Below, one piece after another: positions 16,267 through 25,237 of a stretch of DNA of 32,879 bases. Position numbers and translations under genes: made by a program. A model generated the notes under the pieces. That model did not search any database. It saw only the letters and a program-made list of their open reading frames with translations, and was not told where the DNA came from. Position 1 is the first letter of the stretch. Every line of letters starts with the position of its first letter. This DNA is from a bacterium (GTDB lineage Bacteria; Methylomirabilota; Methylomirabilia; Methylomirabilales; 2-02-FULL-66-22), in assembly GCA_029580855.1 (NCBI GenBank), contig JAKPQH010000072.1, positions 1 to 32,879 of the forward strand, given 5' to 3'.

Positions 16267-17033
16267 GCGCCGAGAGGCTCATCCTGAGCCAAACGCGGAA
16301 GATGAAGCCCCGGTGCCACTCGTGCAAAGAATGAGTCGGCGGCCTCGTCGATCCGCAGCCAGTCCGCGGAGGCCATCTCCACCGGCCCCCGATTGACCAC
16401 GACGACCCGACCGCTCGCGTGTTGCGGCAACAGGGCTGCGGGGTACACCGTCAGCGACGAGCCGATCACCAGGAAGACATCGGCGCGGGCGGCGGCCCGC
16501 GACGCCCTATCCATCTCCTGGACCGCCTCGCCGAAGAACACGATGTCCGGCTTCACCACGCCGCCGCATGCGTCGCAACGGGCGATGGGTTCGCCGAGGA
16601 TCTTTGCCTTGAGCGCCTCATACCCGTAGCCCTTGCCGCAGCCTCGGCAGTGCCCGCTCCGGACGCTGCCGTGCACCTCGAGCACGCGTCGGCTTCCGGC
16701 TTTTTGGTGGAGGCCGTCTATGTTCTGGGTGATGACGGCCTCCAGTCTGTCCTGCGCCTCGAGTGCCGCCAGGAGCCGGTGCGTGACGGTCGGCTTCACC
16801 CGCTCGACGAGCCGGACGAAGTCCCGGGCGAAGGCAAAGAAATACGTCGGGTCGCGGTCGAAGCATCCGATGTCGAACGTCTTCTCGGGATCGTATTGCC
16901 GGGTGACGTACAGGCCTCGGGGCCCGCGGAAATCCGGGATCCCCGCCGCAGTCGAGACGCCGGCCCCCGTCAGCGCGGCGATCCGACGCGCCCCGCGCAG
17001 CAATTCGACAACCCTGTCGTCAGGTGCATCCAC
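16263..17033 (-). CDS. Sir2-family NAD-dependent protein deacetylase
   Basis: This 256-residue sirtuin removes acyl groups from lysines using NAD. Motifs in order: GAGVSTAAGIPDFRG (residues 23-37) for NAD, TQNIDGLHQKAG, the catalytic His in LEVHGS, a four-Cys zinc site (CRGCG and CDACGG), KPDIVFFGE, and GSSLTVYPAALLP. It is a normal full-length enzyme of the CobB type, not one of the fused SIR2 domains of phage-defence proteins. The start is the GTG at 17033, preceded by AGGGAGG at seven bases. The frame is open to an ATG at 17153, but that extension is not sirtuin-like and crosses the promoter. Downstream lie mntA and hepT on the same strand, 34 bases away. Confidence 0.93.
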   Translation of the reverse strand: MDAPDDRVVELLRGARRIAALTGAGVSTAAGIPDFRGPRGLYVTRQYDPEKTFDIGCFDRDPTYFFAFARDFVRLVERVKPTVTHRLLAALEAQDRLEAVITQNIDGLHQKAGSRRVLEVHGSVRSGHCRGCGKGYGYEALKAKILGEPIARCDACGGVVKPDIVFFGEAVQEMDRASRAAARADVFLVIGSSLTVYPAALLPQHASGRVVVVNRGPVEMASADWLRIDEAADSFFARVAPGLHLPRLAQDEPLGA

Positions 17034-17067
17034 CCTGGAACCTCCCTTCGCCGTCAATGACCGAACC

Positions 17068-17076
17068 ACTATAGCA
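17068..17076 (-). promoter_or_regulatory. extended -10 element of the Sir2 gene
   Basis: On the minus strand TGCTATAGT is an extended -10 box (TGnTATAGT). It places a start near 17061 and a 28-nt leader holding AGGGAGG. No good -35 is present, which is normal for extended -10 promoters. Confidence 0.45.
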
Positions 17077-17186
17077 CGAACGCACCGATGCTCCGAACCC
17101 CCGTGCTGCTGTTCCTTGGGCTTCTTCTCGGACAAGAAGCCTTGGGTGATCATGTGCTGTCAAACATACGCGTTGGCCCAATGCGC

Positions 17187-17215
17187 TTGCCGGGTTACGG
17201 CTACCGACCTAGAAT
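17187..17215 (+). promoter_or_regulatory. promoter of the hypFCDE operon
   Basis: TTGCCG (17187-17192) and TAGAAT (17210-17215) are 17 bases apart. The predicted start near 17222 is about four bases before the hypF ATG at 17226, which itself has no ribosome site. It is divergent from the Sir2 promoter. Confidence 0.45.
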
Positions 17216-17225
17216 CGGCAACGTC

Positions 17226-19529
17226 ATGGAAAAGTCCGTGCAGGGCTTCGAAAAGCAACGACTCAGGGTAGTGATTCGAGGAGCGGTGCAAGGGGTCGGG
17301 TTCCGCCCCTTCATCTATCGCCTGGCCACCGCGATGGCCCTGCCGGGTTGGGTCTCCAACTCGGCGCAGGGGGTCTTCGTCGAGGTCGAGGGGCCGCCCG
17401 AGGCGCTTCACGCGTTCCTGCTCCGTCTGGAGGGCGAGCGGCCTCCGCGCGCTTCCATTCAGAGTCTCGAGTCGTCATTCCTCGCCCCGTTAGGTCTGGA
17501 ATCCTTCGAGATTCGCCCCAGCGACGGAACCGGGGAGCGGACGGTTCTCATCCTTCCGGATATCGCCACCTGCGCCGACTGCCTGCGCGAGATCTTCGAC
17601 CCCGCCGACCGGCGCCACCTCTACCCGTTCACCAACTGCACCAATTGCGGTCCTCGCTTCTCGATCATTCAGTCCTTGCCCTACGACCGGCCGAACACCA
17701 CCATGGCGCGATTTACCATGTGCGAGGCGTGCGCGGCGGAGTATGAAAATCCCGCCGACCGCAGGTTTCATGCACAGCCCAACGCCTGCCCCACCTGCGG
17801 CCCGCACGTCGAACTCTGGAATGCGGCGGGCACGCCTCTCTGCGCGCACGGCCGGGCGATGGCCGACGCGGCGCAGGCCGTTCGCGACGGCCGTGTGCTG
17901 GCCCTCAAGGGGCTCGGCGGGTTTCATCTGCTGGCGGACGCCCGAAACGACGAGGCGATCTCCAGGCTCCGGAGCAGAAAACACCGCGAAGAAAAACCTC
18001 TCGCAATAATGGCACCTTGTCTTGAATGGGTTCAAGCGCATTGTGAGATCTCTCCGCTGGAGCGGCGGCTGCTCCTGTCGCCCGAATCCCCCATCGTCCT
18101 TCTTCGACGTCGACACGACCCGGATAAGAAGGCCGGCGCCGTCGCGCCGTCGGTGACCCCGGGGAACCCCGATTTGGGGGTCATGCTTCCGTATACTCCA
18201 CTTCATCATATCCTGCTCAAGTCCTTGAATTCTCCGGTCGTCGCCACCAGCGGAAACCTGACCGACGAGCCGATCTGCACGGATGAGCGCGAGGCTGTCC
18301 TGCGTCTTTCCGGCATAGCCGATCTTTTCCTCGTGCATGACCGACCCATTGCCAGACACGTGGACGACTCCGTGGCGCGGGTAATCCTGGGACGCGAGCT
18401 GGTCCTGCGCCGCGCTCGCGGCTATGCCCCGTTGCCGATCCACGTCGGCCGGTCTCTGCCTCCGGTCTTGGCGGTCGGGGCGCATCTCAAGAGTTCCGTG
18501 GCGATATCGAACCGCACCGAGGTGTTTGTGAGCCAGCACATCGGCGACCTGGAGACCGCCCAGGCCTTCGACGCCTTTCGCCGGGTCTGCGACGATTTCG
18601 CGCGCCTGTACGGCCTCACGCCCCGGGCGGTCGCGTGCGACCACCACCCGGACTATCTTTCTACGCGCCATGCCATCGCCACCGGCCTCCCCGTGATCCT
18701 GGTCCAGCACCACCACGCCCACGTCCTGGCGTGCATGGCGGAGAACGGACTCAGCGCCCCCGTCTTGGGCGTCTCCTGGGATGGGACGGGTTACGGGCTC
18801 GATCGGACCGTCTGGGGTGGCGAGTTCCTGCGGATTACCGATACGGGATTTGACCGCGTGGCGCACCTGCGCCCCTTCCCGCTCCCTGGCGGCGATCGGG
18901 CCGTCAAAGAGCCGCGGCGGGCGGCGGTCGGCCTGCTCTACGAGATGCTGGGATCTGAAATCCTGACGCGCGAGGACCTTGAACCCCTCCGGTCCTTCTC
19001 TCCGCAGGACCGCCGGCTCCTTGGTCAGGCGCTGGTGCATCGCATCAACGCCCCGCTGACCTCCAGCGCCGGTCGGCTCTTCGACGCGGCGGCGGCCATC
19101 CTCGGGCTGCGCCTCAGGGTCCGGTTCGAAGGCCAGGCCGCCATGGAACTGGAGTGGGCCGCCCAGGCCGTCGCAACGGACGAGTCATATCCCTTCCGAT
19201 TCGCACCCAAAGACGGTAGTATGACCCTCGACTGGGAGCCGACGATCCGATCGCTGCTGGCCGATGTCGGCGCCGCCGCGCCGGTGGCTGTCATGGCGGC
19301 CAGGTTTCACAACACGCTGGCGGAGATGATCGTGGCCGTCGCGGCACACGAGGGTGTCCGGCAGATCGCGCTGAGCGGGGGTTGCTTCCAGAACCGCTAT
19401 CTGACCGAGCGGACCGTGCGCCGCCTGACCCAGGCGGGGTATTCGCCGCACTGGCACCAGCGCGTTCCACCCAATGACGGTGGCATCGCCCTGGGGCAGA
19501 TCGTGGCGGCCGCTCGGTGGAAGGAGTAG
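17226..19529 (+). CDS. hypF: carbamoyltransferase HypF
   Basis: HypF makes the cyanide ligands of the hydrogenase iron: it activates carbamoyl phosphate and transfers the carbamoyl group to HypE. The 767-residue protein has all four modules: an acylphosphatase domain with VQGVGFRPF near residue 22, a double zinc-finger region with paired Cys motifs (CADC, CTNC, CEAC, CPTC) near 115-195, a YrdC-like domain with GGFHLLADA and KHREEKPL, and a Kae1-like domain with [22 protein letters not shown] and [10 protein letters not shown]. Length is normal. The frame is open to 17088, but the ATG at 17226 gives the usual N-terminus. It is the first gene of hypFCDE, three bases before hypC. Confidence 0.96.
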   Translation: MEKSVQGFEKQRLRVVIRGAVQGVGFRPFIYRLATAMALPGWVSNSAQGVFVEVEGPPEALHAFLLRLEGERPPRASIQSLESSFLAPLGLESFEIRPSDGTGERTVLILPDIATCADCLREIFDPADRRHLYPFTNCTNCGPRFSIIQSLPYDRPNTTMARFTMCEACAAEYENPADRRFHAQPNACPTCGPHVELWNAAGTPLCAHGRAMADAAQAVRDGRVLALKGLGGFHLLADARNDEAISRLRSRKHREEKPLAIMAPCLEWVQAHCEISPLERRLLLSPESPIVLLRRRHDPDKKAGAVAPSVTPGNPDLGVMLPYTPLHHILLKSLNSPVVATSGNLTDEPICTDEREAVLRLSGIADLFLVHDRPIARHVDDSVARVILGRELVLRRARGYAPLPIHVGRSLPPVLAVGAHLKSSVAISNRTEVFVSQHIGDLETAQAFDAFRRVCDDFARLYGLTPRAVACDHHPDYLSTRHAIATGLPVILVQHHHAHVLACMAENGLSAPVLGVSWDGTGYGLDRTVWGGEFLRITDTGFDRVAHLRPFPLPGGDRAVKEPRRAAVGLLYEMLGSEILTREDLEPLRSFSPQDRRLLGQALVHRINAPLTSSAGRLFDAAAAILGLRLRVRFEGQAAMELEWAAQAVATDESYPFRFAPKDGSMTLDWEPTIRSLLADVGAAAPVAVMAARFHNTLAEMIVAVAAHEGVRQIALSGGCFQNRYLTERTVRRLTQAGYSPHWHQRVPPNDGGIALGQIVAAARWKE

Positions 19530-19532
19530 ATC

Positions 19533-19787
19533 ATGTGCTTGGCTGTTCCGGGAAAGCTGGTCAGCATCGCCGGAGAGGACCAGTTCCAGCGCACCGGCAA
19601 GGTCAGCTTCGGCGGCATCATGAAGGATGTGAGTCTGGCGTGCCTTCCCGAGGCGAAGGTCGGCGATTACGTCATCGTCCACGTGGGCATGGCCATCAGC
19701 CGGCTCGACGAGGCCGAGGCCAACGAGGTCTTCATGTACCTGAGACAGATCGACGAGGCGAACAGCGCCGCGGACAGGGCCGAATGA
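19533..19787 (+). CDS. hypC: hydrogenase assembly chaperone HypC
   Basis: HypC (84 residues) is the small chaperone that, with HypD, carries the Fe(CN)2CO unit and delivers it to the large-subunit precursor. It starts with the invariant MCLAVPGK; Cys2 is the functional residue. The body holds the typical beta-barrel segments ([30 protein letters not shown]). A GGAAGGAG site precedes the ATG. The stop overlaps the hypD start as ATGA. Confidence 0.97.
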   Translation: MCLAVPGKLVSIAGEDQFQRTGKVSFGGIMKDVSLACLPEAKVGDYVIVHVGMAISRLDEAEANEVFMYLRQIDEANSAADRAE

Positions 19788-20905
19788 AGTATGTGGACGA
19801 GTATCGGGACGGGGCGACGGCGCAGGGCTATGCCCGCGCCATCGCCCGGCAAGTCACGCGCCCGTGGACGATCATGGAGATCTGCGGCGGCCAGACCCAC
19901 ACCATCGTGAAATACGGCGTGGACGCCCTGCTCCCGCCCTCCCTCACCCTGGTGCACGGGCCGGGTTGTCCGGTGTGCGTGACGCCCATCGAGCTGATCG
20001 ACAAAGCCGTCGAGATCGCGGCGCGGCCCAATGTCATCTTCTGTTCGTTCGGGGACATGCTTCGCGTCCCCGGCACGTCGGACGACCTCCTCGCCGTCAA
20101 GGCGCGCGGCGGCGATGTGCGCATCGTGTATTCGCCCCTCGACACGCTGCGGGTCGCCAGGGAGCACCCGGACAAGCAGGTGGTCTTCTTTGCCGTCGGC
20201 TTCGAGACGACAGCGCCGGCCAACGCCATGGCCGTCGCGCAGGCCAAACGCGAGGCGCTCGGCAATTTTTCCATGCTGGTCGCCCACGTCCTGGTCCCGC
20301 CTGCCATGGAGGCGATCCTCGCTTCGCCTCAGAACCGGGTGCAGGGTTTCCTGGCGGCGGGCCATGTCTGCGCCGTCATGGGATACCGAGAGTACGAACC
20401 CATCGCGGCCAGGTACCGGGTCCCCATCGTCGTCACGGGGTTCGAACCGCTGGATGTTCTCCAAGGCGTCGCCATGTGCGTGGCGCAACTGGAAACCGGC
20501 CGCGCCGAGGTGGAGAATCAGTACGCCCGCTCCGTCCGGAGGGAGGGAAATCTCGCCGCACAGAAGCTGCTGACGGACGTCTTTCGGGTGGTGCCCAGAA
20601 CGTGGCGAGGCGTGGGAGAGATCCCGCAGAGCGGGTTGGGGCTGCGGGATGCGTACGCCGACTTCGACGCCGAGCGGCGCTTCGGTGCCGCGGCGGCCGC
20701 CACGCAGACCGACTCGGGGTGTCTGAGCGGTCTGGTGCTTCAGGGCGTCTTGAAGCCCCACCAGTGCCCGGCCTTCGCCACCCGCTGCACGCCCGAGCGC
20801 CCGCTGGGCGCGCCCATGGTGTCCTCCGAGGGGGCCTGCGCGGCCTACTACCGGTATCGGCGATTACAGACCGCCGGCGCCCCGGTCGCGGAGCGCGCCT
20901 CGTGA
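19784..20905 (+). CDS. hypD: hydrogenase formation protein HypD
   Basis: HypD (373 residues) is the [4Fe-4S] scaffold on which the iron of the active site acquires its CN and CO ligands, together with HypC and HypE. Visible motifs are [13 protein letters not shown] near residue 33, [10 protein letters not shown] near 62, [14 protein letters not shown] near 144, and the C-terminal Cys cluster from DSGCLSG through HQCPAF to RCTPE, with GACAAYYRY near the end. All expected cysteines are present and the length is typical. The start overlaps hypC and the stop overlaps the GTG of hypE by four bases, so translational coupling is likely. Confidence 0.97.
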   Translation: MKYVDEYRDGATAQGYARAIARQVTRPWTIMEICGGQTHTIVKYGVDALLPPSLTLVHGPGCPVCVTPIELIDKAVEIAARPNVIFCSFGDMLRVPGTSDDLLAVKARGGDVRIVYSPLDTLRVAREHPDKQVVFFAVGFETTAPANAMAVAQAKREALGNFSMLVAHVLVPPAMEAILASPQNRVQGFLAAGHVCAVMGYREYEPIAARYRVPIVVTGFEPLDVLQGVAMCVAQLETGRAEVENQYARSVRREGNLAAQKLLTDVFRVVPRTWRGVGEIPQSGLGLRDAYADFDAERRFGAAAAATQTDSGCLSGLVLQGVLKPHQCPAFATRCTPERPLGAPMVSSEGACAAYYRYRRLQTAGAPVAERAS

Positions 20906-21957
20906 CCCAACCCGCCGGGTTCAACGCCAGCTGTCCCATCCCCAAAAGCGACTACGCCCGGATTCTCCTGGCGCACGGGGGCGGCGGCAGGTTGATGCAC
21001 CAGCTCATCGAACAGATCATCGTCCCCGCCTTCCGGAACCCGGTTCTGGATGTCCGGCACGACAGCGCGGTCCTCGACGTGGGTGCGGCACGCCTGGCGT
21101 TCACCACGGACAGCTACGTGGTCCAGCCCCTCTTCTTTCCCGGTGGCGACATCGGGAGCCTGGCGGTCAACGGGACGGTCAACGACCTCGCCATGACCGG
21201 CGCCACGCCGCTTTACCTCAGCGCGAGCTTCGTCCTGGAGGAGGGCCTGCCGGTCGAGACCCTCCAGCGGATTCTCGCGTCCATGCGACGCGCCGCGGAC
21301 GCCGCCGGGGTCCAGATCGTGACGGGGGACACCAAGGTCGTGGATCGGGGAAAGGGCGACGGGATCTTCATCACCACGGCGGGTGTGGGACGGATCGAGC
21401 ACGCGCTCGCCATCGCGCCCGGCAGCGTCCGCCCCGGGGACGCCGTGCTGCTCAGCGGCGATCTCGGCCGCCATGGCATGGCCATCATGGCGGTGCGCGA
21501 AGGCCTGGACTTTGAAACGACCATCGAGAGCGATTGCGCCCCGCTGGCGAAGCTGGTCGCGGACCTCATTTCGGGCGGTATCGAAGTGCACTGCCTGCGC
21601 GATTTGACACGCGGCGGTCTCGCCAGCGCCCTCATCGAAATCGCCGAGGCCGCGCGCCTGCAGGTGGACATCCGCGAGGCTGCCGTCCCCGTCGGTGAGG
21701 AGGTCCGCGGCGCCTGCGAGATCCTCGGCTTCGACCCGCTCTACGTCGCCAACGAGGGCCGCTTCGTGTGTTTCGCGCCGGAGGCCGACGCCGGGCGAGC
21801 CCTCCGTATCCTGCGGTCGCATCCGCTCGGCACGGCGGCGTCCATCATCGGCTCGGTCACCCAAAAATCCCGCGGGCTCGTGACCCTGGAGAGCCGCATC
21901 GGCGCCACGCGTGTCGTGGACATGTTGAGCGGCGAGCAGCTCCCGCGGATCTGCTGA
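20902..21957 (+). CDS. hypE: carbamoyl dehydratase HypE
   Basis: HypE (351 residues) dehydrates the carbamoyl group that HypF puts on its C-terminal cysteine, producing the cyanide ligand. The PurM/SelD-like ATP-binding fold is evident: [12 protein letters not shown] near residue 25, [53 protein letters not shown]. The protein ends in PRIC, the required terminal cysteine. The start is a GTG that overlaps the hypD stop; an ATG upstream in the same frame lies inside hypD. It is the last gene of the operon; no classical terminator follows. Confidence 0.97.
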   Translation: MTQPAGFNASCPIPKSDYARILLAHGGGGRLMHQLIEQIIVPAFRNPVLDVRHDSAVLDVGAARLAFTTDSYVVQPLFFPGGDIGSLAVNGTVNDLAMTGATPLYLSASFVLEEGLPVETLQRILASMRRAADAAGVQIVTGDTKVVDRGKGDGIFITTAGVGRIEHALAIAPGSVRPGDAVLLSGDLGRHGMAIMAVREGLDFETTIESDCAPLAKLVADLISGGIEVHCLRDLTRGGLASALIEIAEAARLQVDIREAAVPVGEEVRGACEILGFDPLYVANEGRFVCFAPEADAGRALRILRSHPLGTAASIIGSVTQKSRGLVTLESRIGATRVVDMLSGEQLPRIC

Positions 21958-22549
21958 CCGCAATCCGCCAACGCGTGACAGCAGCATCCGCTTCACAACT
22001 GCGGGGCCACAACGGCACGCCTTGGCCCGACGTTCCTCCCTTCTGGTGCGCTGTCCCCATGCGGCCGATTCGGGTGCAGGTGGGGGCGGATCCTGCGGCA
22101 TGTCACCACCATGCCCCAAAGGTCTGGACGACGTCTCGGGCCTCCGCTGAAGGCGCCGAGGCGCATAGCCGCGGGACAGATTCCCTCCGAAGGTATGCCG
22201 ACGATGGAGACCAGGGTGTGCACGGTCGTCACTGACGGATGAAATCACCCTCGCTATCGCGGAATCCAGGGCAGCCGACATCGGAAATTGGCGTGATCCT
22301 CACGGGCCGTCAACGGGATCCGGGAAAACGGGGTGAAAGCCGGGTGGATCAAGCCTGGATCCGAAGGGTGGTCAAACGGGCAACCGGAGCGAGGCGTGCG
22401 GCGCTCAGCGCCCGCGATACGGGGTGAGATGTCCGCGATCTAAGCTCGGAGGAAAAAACCGGTCCGGAGTGCCGGGGCTCGCGCAGACACTTTCACCCGC
22501 CTCTCGCCGTACGCCCCATCGTGCCAACACCTTGACCACGACGGACTCG
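21958..22549. other. intergenic region without a recognised gene
   Basis: This stretch carries no ORF that resembles a protein family; a 62-codon frame at 22239-22427 is open but has no homology I can see and no good ribosome site. It contains repeated GGATCC words (22316-22321 and 22357-22362), a GGTGAAAGCCGG segment at 22332-22343, and a perfect small hairpin GGCGC-TCA-GCGCC at 22400-22412. It might hold a structured RNA or the decayed remains of a gene. Confidence 0.35.
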
Positions 22550-22578
22550 TTGTTCTACGAGGACCGCCATGCTATGCT
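22550..22578 (+). promoter_or_regulatory. possible promoter of the nucleotidyltransferase-like gene
   Basis: TTGTTC (22550-22555) and TATGCT (22573-22578) are 17 bases apart, with a predicted start near 22585 and an AAGGA ribosome site before the ATG at 22610. Match to consensus is moderate. Confidence 0.35.
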
Positions 22579-22609
22579 CCGCTGCCAAGAAAGGAAGACA
22601 GTCAAGACC

Positions 22610-23116
22610 ATGATCGATCTGTACGCGGAACTCAAGATCGTGCTGCACGCCTTGGACACTGCGGGAGTTCCCTACGCCGTTTGCGGCGGATTGGCGCTGA
22701 TGGTATATCAACGGCCGAGAGCGACCGTAGACATCGACCTGATCCTGTTGCCAGAGTTTGCCGATGCCTGTACGCAGGCGTTGGCCCCCTTCGGGTTTCG
22801 GGCCCACCCTCGTCCAATCCATCTCACCGCCAGCGGCATCCAGATGCTGCGGTTCTACAAGGTAGCGCCCGGCACACCAGACGTGTTGACGCTCGATTGC
22901 CTCCTGACGACCCACCCAACTGTTGCCGAAGCGTGGCGCGGCCGCGTCCAGGTCCCCTTCGAGAACACGACGCTCTGGGTCGTGTCGGCCGCGGGACTTG
23001 TTGCGCTAAAACAACTGCGCGGCTCCCCTCAGGACCTACTCGACATCCAGGCATTGAAGGCGGCGGAAGAGCGTACACCTGACGCATCCACCGAGAGCGA
23101 CGATGCCCGCCGCTAG
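22610..23116 (+). CDS. nucleotidyltransferase-like protein (AbiEii/DUF6036-like)
   Basis: The 168-residue product looks like a nucleotidyltransferase-fold protein of the AbiEii/DUF6036 kind, often found as one half of a toxin-antitoxin or abortive-infection pair. The N-terminal part has the expected GGLALMVYQRPRATVDIDL (a glycine pair followed by Asp-x-Asp, near residues 24-42). The C-terminal part has the LVALKQLRGSPQDLLDIQAL element common in these proteins. Activity is not proven by sequence. The ATG at 22610 is chosen because it has AAGGA upstream and starts just before the conserved fold. It overlaps the next gene by 14 bases. The region looks slightly less GC-rich than its surroundings, which would fit transfer. 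Confidence 0.72.
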   Translation: MIDLYAELKIVLHALDTAGVPYAVCGGLALMVYQRPRATVDIDLILLPEFADACTQALAPFGFRAHPRPIHLTASGIQMLRFYKVAPGTPDVLTLDCLLTTHPTVAEAWRGRVQVPFENTTLWVVSAAGLVALKQLRGSPQDLLDIQALKAAEERTPDASTESDDARR

Positions 23117-23450
23117 CACGTCGATATGTTATGGAAAGGCGGACGAGCGATTGCGTGAAGTGGCCCAGCTTCGCAAGTTATGGCGCGCCTTCCGCGATCC
23201 CCAAGAACGTCGCGAGGATGAAATGCTTTTTCGCTCGATCGGTGCTCCCAGCCCCTCCGGGGTGCGCATCCACGAGCCGACCACCGCCTACGGCCGTCGG
23301 GCCGTCCGAGCCGCCATCCGGCACTGGTGGTGCCAGGGAGATTACACGGCGATTGTCACGCTGGCTCGCCAACTAGACCCGGCACTCCTGGACGAGGAAC
23401 CCCTGGTGCGCGTATACCTGGACGCTGCGGAAGCACGTGTTGCCCCGTAA
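23103..23450 (+). CDS. small protein paired with the nucleotidyltransferase-like gene
   Basis: I do not recognise this 115-residue product. It overlaps the end of the preceding gene by 14 bases in another frame, which suggests coupling. It is rich in Arg and Glu (LREVAQLRKLWRAFRD, then DPQERREDEMLF) and probably helical, without signal peptide, membrane segment or metal motif. By position it is the candidate partner (antitoxin or toxin) of the nucleotidyltransferase-like protein. The start at 23103 gives the only sensible overlap; no clear ribosome site is visible. Convergent with coaX, 61 bases away. Confidence 0.6.
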   Translation: MPAASTSICYGKADERLREVAQLRKLWRAFRDPQERREDEMLFRSIGAPSPSGVRIHEPTTAYGRRAVRAAIRHWWCQGDYTAIVTLARQLDPALLDEEPLVRVYLDAAEARVAP

Positions 23451-23478
23451 GCACACCTCTGCCTCGCGTCGAGCCCGG

Positions 23479-23510
23479 TTGCCTCATTGCCCGATTGCCA
23501 AGTTGCCCGC
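23479..23510. repeat. four 8-bp tandem repeats, TTGCCNNN
   Basis: Four consecutive 8-base units all begin with TTGCC (23479, 23487, 23495, 23503) and differ in their last three bases. They fill the space between two convergent genes and end at the coaX stop codon. Confidence 0.65.
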
Positions 23511-23511
23511 C

Positions 23512-24276
23512 CTACCGGTTCCGCTCATAAAGAAGACGCAACCCGGTGAGCGTGAGCCATGGATCGAGGTGATCCACGATCGGCGATTCGGCCAGCAGCA
23601 GGCCGGCCTGGCCGCCCGTGGCGATGACTTTGGCGCTACCGCCCAACTCGTCCCGCATCCGCGCCACCAGCCCCTCCACCAGGCCGAGATAGCCGAAGTA
23701 CAACCCCGCCTGCATGCTGGTGACCGTGGTCCGTCCGATCACGGATTTTGGCCGCGCGATGTCCACGCGGGGAAGCTTCGCGGCGCGCTGGAACAATGCC
23801 TCCGCGGAGATGCCGATGCCGGGACAGATGGCGCCGCCGAGGTACTCGCCGCGCTGGGAAATGGCGTCGAAGGTCGTCGCGGTGCCGAAATCCACCACGA
23901 TACACGGCCCGCCGTACAGCTCGAACGCCGCCACGGCGTTCACGATCCGATCCGCCCCCACATCGCGCGGCGCCTCGTAGAGGATGGGCATCCCGCTCTT
24001 CAAACCGGGGCCGACCACCACGGCCTCCACGCTAAAAAACTGACGACTCATCTCCTCCAGCGGCCCCTGGACGGTGGGAACGACGGTGGACAGGATCACG
24101 GCCTTGATGGCGCGAAAGTCCAGCCCGGCGAAATCGAAGAGACTCTTGACGAAGATGCCGTACTCGTCGCTCGTCCCGGCGCGCCGCGTGGAAAGCCGCC
24201 AGTGCGCCCTGAGATCCGAGCCGTCGAAGACGCCGACCATGGTGTTTGTGTTTCCGACGTCCAGGGCGAGAAGCAT
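23512..24276 (-). CDS. coaX: type III pantothenate kinase CoaX
   Basis: CoaX phosphorylates pantothenate, the first step of coenzyme A synthesis. The 254-residue protein belongs to the ASKHA fold: DVGNTNTMVGVF at the N-terminus binds phosphate, GADRIVNAVAAF near residue 107 and VVDFGTATTFDAI near 126 form the central site, and GGAICPGIGIS follows. The ATG at 24276 has GCAGGAG at good spacing; a GTG two codons earlier touches that site and is not preferred. birA lies upstream on the same strand, 155 bases away, a common neighbour pairing. Family and length are clear. Confidence 0.95.
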   Translation of the reverse strand: MLLALDVGNTNTMVGVFDGSDLRAHWRLSTRRAGTSDEYGIFVKSLFDFAGLDFRAIKAVILSTVVPTVQGPLEEMSRQFFSVEAVVVGPGLKSGMPILYEAPRDVGADRIVNAVAAFELYGGPCIVVDFGTATTFDAISQRGEYLGGAICPGIGISAEALFQRAAKLPRVDIARPKSVIGRTTVTSMQAGLYFGYLGLVEGLVARMRDELGGSAKVIATGGQAGLLLAESPIVDHLDPWLTLTGLRLLYERNR

Positions 24277-24310
24277 AGCCACTCCTGCGGGAGAACGGCG
24301 ATGAGGTCGC

Positions 24311-24341
24311 AGCGATCAGCGCTCAGCTTTCGGTGTTCAGC
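24311..24341. repeat. degenerate TCAGC repeat cluster between birA and coaX
   Basis: ATCAGC (24315-24320), CTCAGC (24322-24327) and TTCAGC (24336-24341) occur within 27 bases, with AGCTTTCGG between the last two. The wording matches the larger cluster on the other side of birA. Confidence 0.55.
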
Positions 24342-24431
24342 CGAGAGCAACCGAAACCCTGCCGGGCCGGGGATTGGGACCCGGAGCCACAAGACGCACG
24401 AGAGGCACAAAACACCTCGAAGGCGCGAAAC

Positions 24432-25229
24432 TTACCGGATCGAAACATCGGCGGCGAGGATGCGTTGGACGGCGCCTTGCGCATCGACCACGAGCAGGGC
24501 GCCATCGTCGGCCAGATCCAGCGCTGTCCCCTGCCACCGTCGGTCGCCGGAATCGACCGTCACCGTTTTCCCGAGCGTCCCGATCCGCGCTCGCGCCGCC
24601 TGCAGGACCATGGACGGCCCGTCGCCGCAGACCGAAGCGTACCAGCGGTCCAGTGCGTTGTAGAGAGCGGCAACCACTTCGCCCCGATCCACGTGGCGCC
24701 CCGCCACCCGATCGACGGAGGTTGCCGTCTCTCGAACACCGTCTGGAAAGTCCTCGTCGCGTTGATGGACGTTGACGCCGATCCCGACGGCGACATGCCC
24801 GATGCGCTGCCCGATCGTGGTCATTTCGGTGAGGATCCCGACGACCTTCCGCCCGTCGAGCAGGAGATCGTTGGGCCACTTTATCGCCGGTTGGACCCGG
24901 GCGACGCTCGCGATGGCCTCCGCGGTCGCCAGACCCGCCATGAGCGTCAGAAGCGGCGCCTGCAGCGGGGCGACCGGCGGCCGGAGAAGGATCGACGTGT
25001 AGACGCCGACACCTGGAAGCGACGCCCAGGATCGGCCGCGTCGGCCGCGCCCACCCGTCTGACGGTCCGCCAGAACCGCCAGGCCTTCGGGCTCGCCTGC
25101 ATGGCCGGCCGCCAGGACCGCATCGTTCGTCGAGCCGATCTCGGCCACGACCTGGAGGCGCCGGCCGATCATCCGGCTCGTCAACCGCGACTGGATCGCT
25201 TCCGCGGCGATGTCTGCGGGAATCGTCAT
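24432..25229 (-). CDS. birA: biotin-[acetyl-CoA-carboxylase] ligase (monofunctional BirA)
   Basis: This 265-residue enzyme attaches biotin to carboxylase carrier proteins by way of biotinyl-AMP. Motifs: STNDAVLAAG near residue 33, the biotin/ATP loop TGGRGRRGRSW near 58-68, then KWPNDLLLDGRKVVGIL near 117-133 and GIGVNVH. The C-terminal SH3-like domain is present. There is no N-terminal helix-turn-helix of the E. coli type, so it should not act as a biotin repressor. The ATG at 25229 lacks a clear ribosome site, and the WTCAGC repeat cluster begins within ten bases upstream of it, so the repeat forms its leader. Confidence 0.95.
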   Translation of the reverse strand: MTIPADIAAEAIQSRLTSRMIGRRLQVVAEIGSTNDAVLAAGHAGEPEGLAVLADRQTGGRGRRGRSWASLPGVGVYTSILLRPPVAPLQAPLLTLMAGLATAEAIASVARVQPAIKWPNDLLLDGRKVVGILTEMTTIGQRIGHVAVGIGVNVHQRDEDFPDGVRETATSVDRVAGRHVDRGEVVAALYNALDRWYASVCGDGPSMVLQAARARIGTLGKTVTVDSGDRRWQGTALDLADDGALLVVDAQGAVQRILAADVSIR

Positions 25230-25237
25230 GGGTGAAG

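Noticed and set aside
16263..17153. Sir2 gene as part of a phage-defence system
   Set aside because: The protein is a standard stand-alone deacetylase with complete zinc site and no fused effector domain; no defence partner is adjacent.
22311..22420. Possible cobalamin riboswitch or group II intron domain V (GGTGAAAGCCGG and neighbours)
   Set aside because: The B12 box and the CCCCGCAACTG core are missing, and the stem around GAAA does not pair as in domain V. Kept only as an unexplained stretch.
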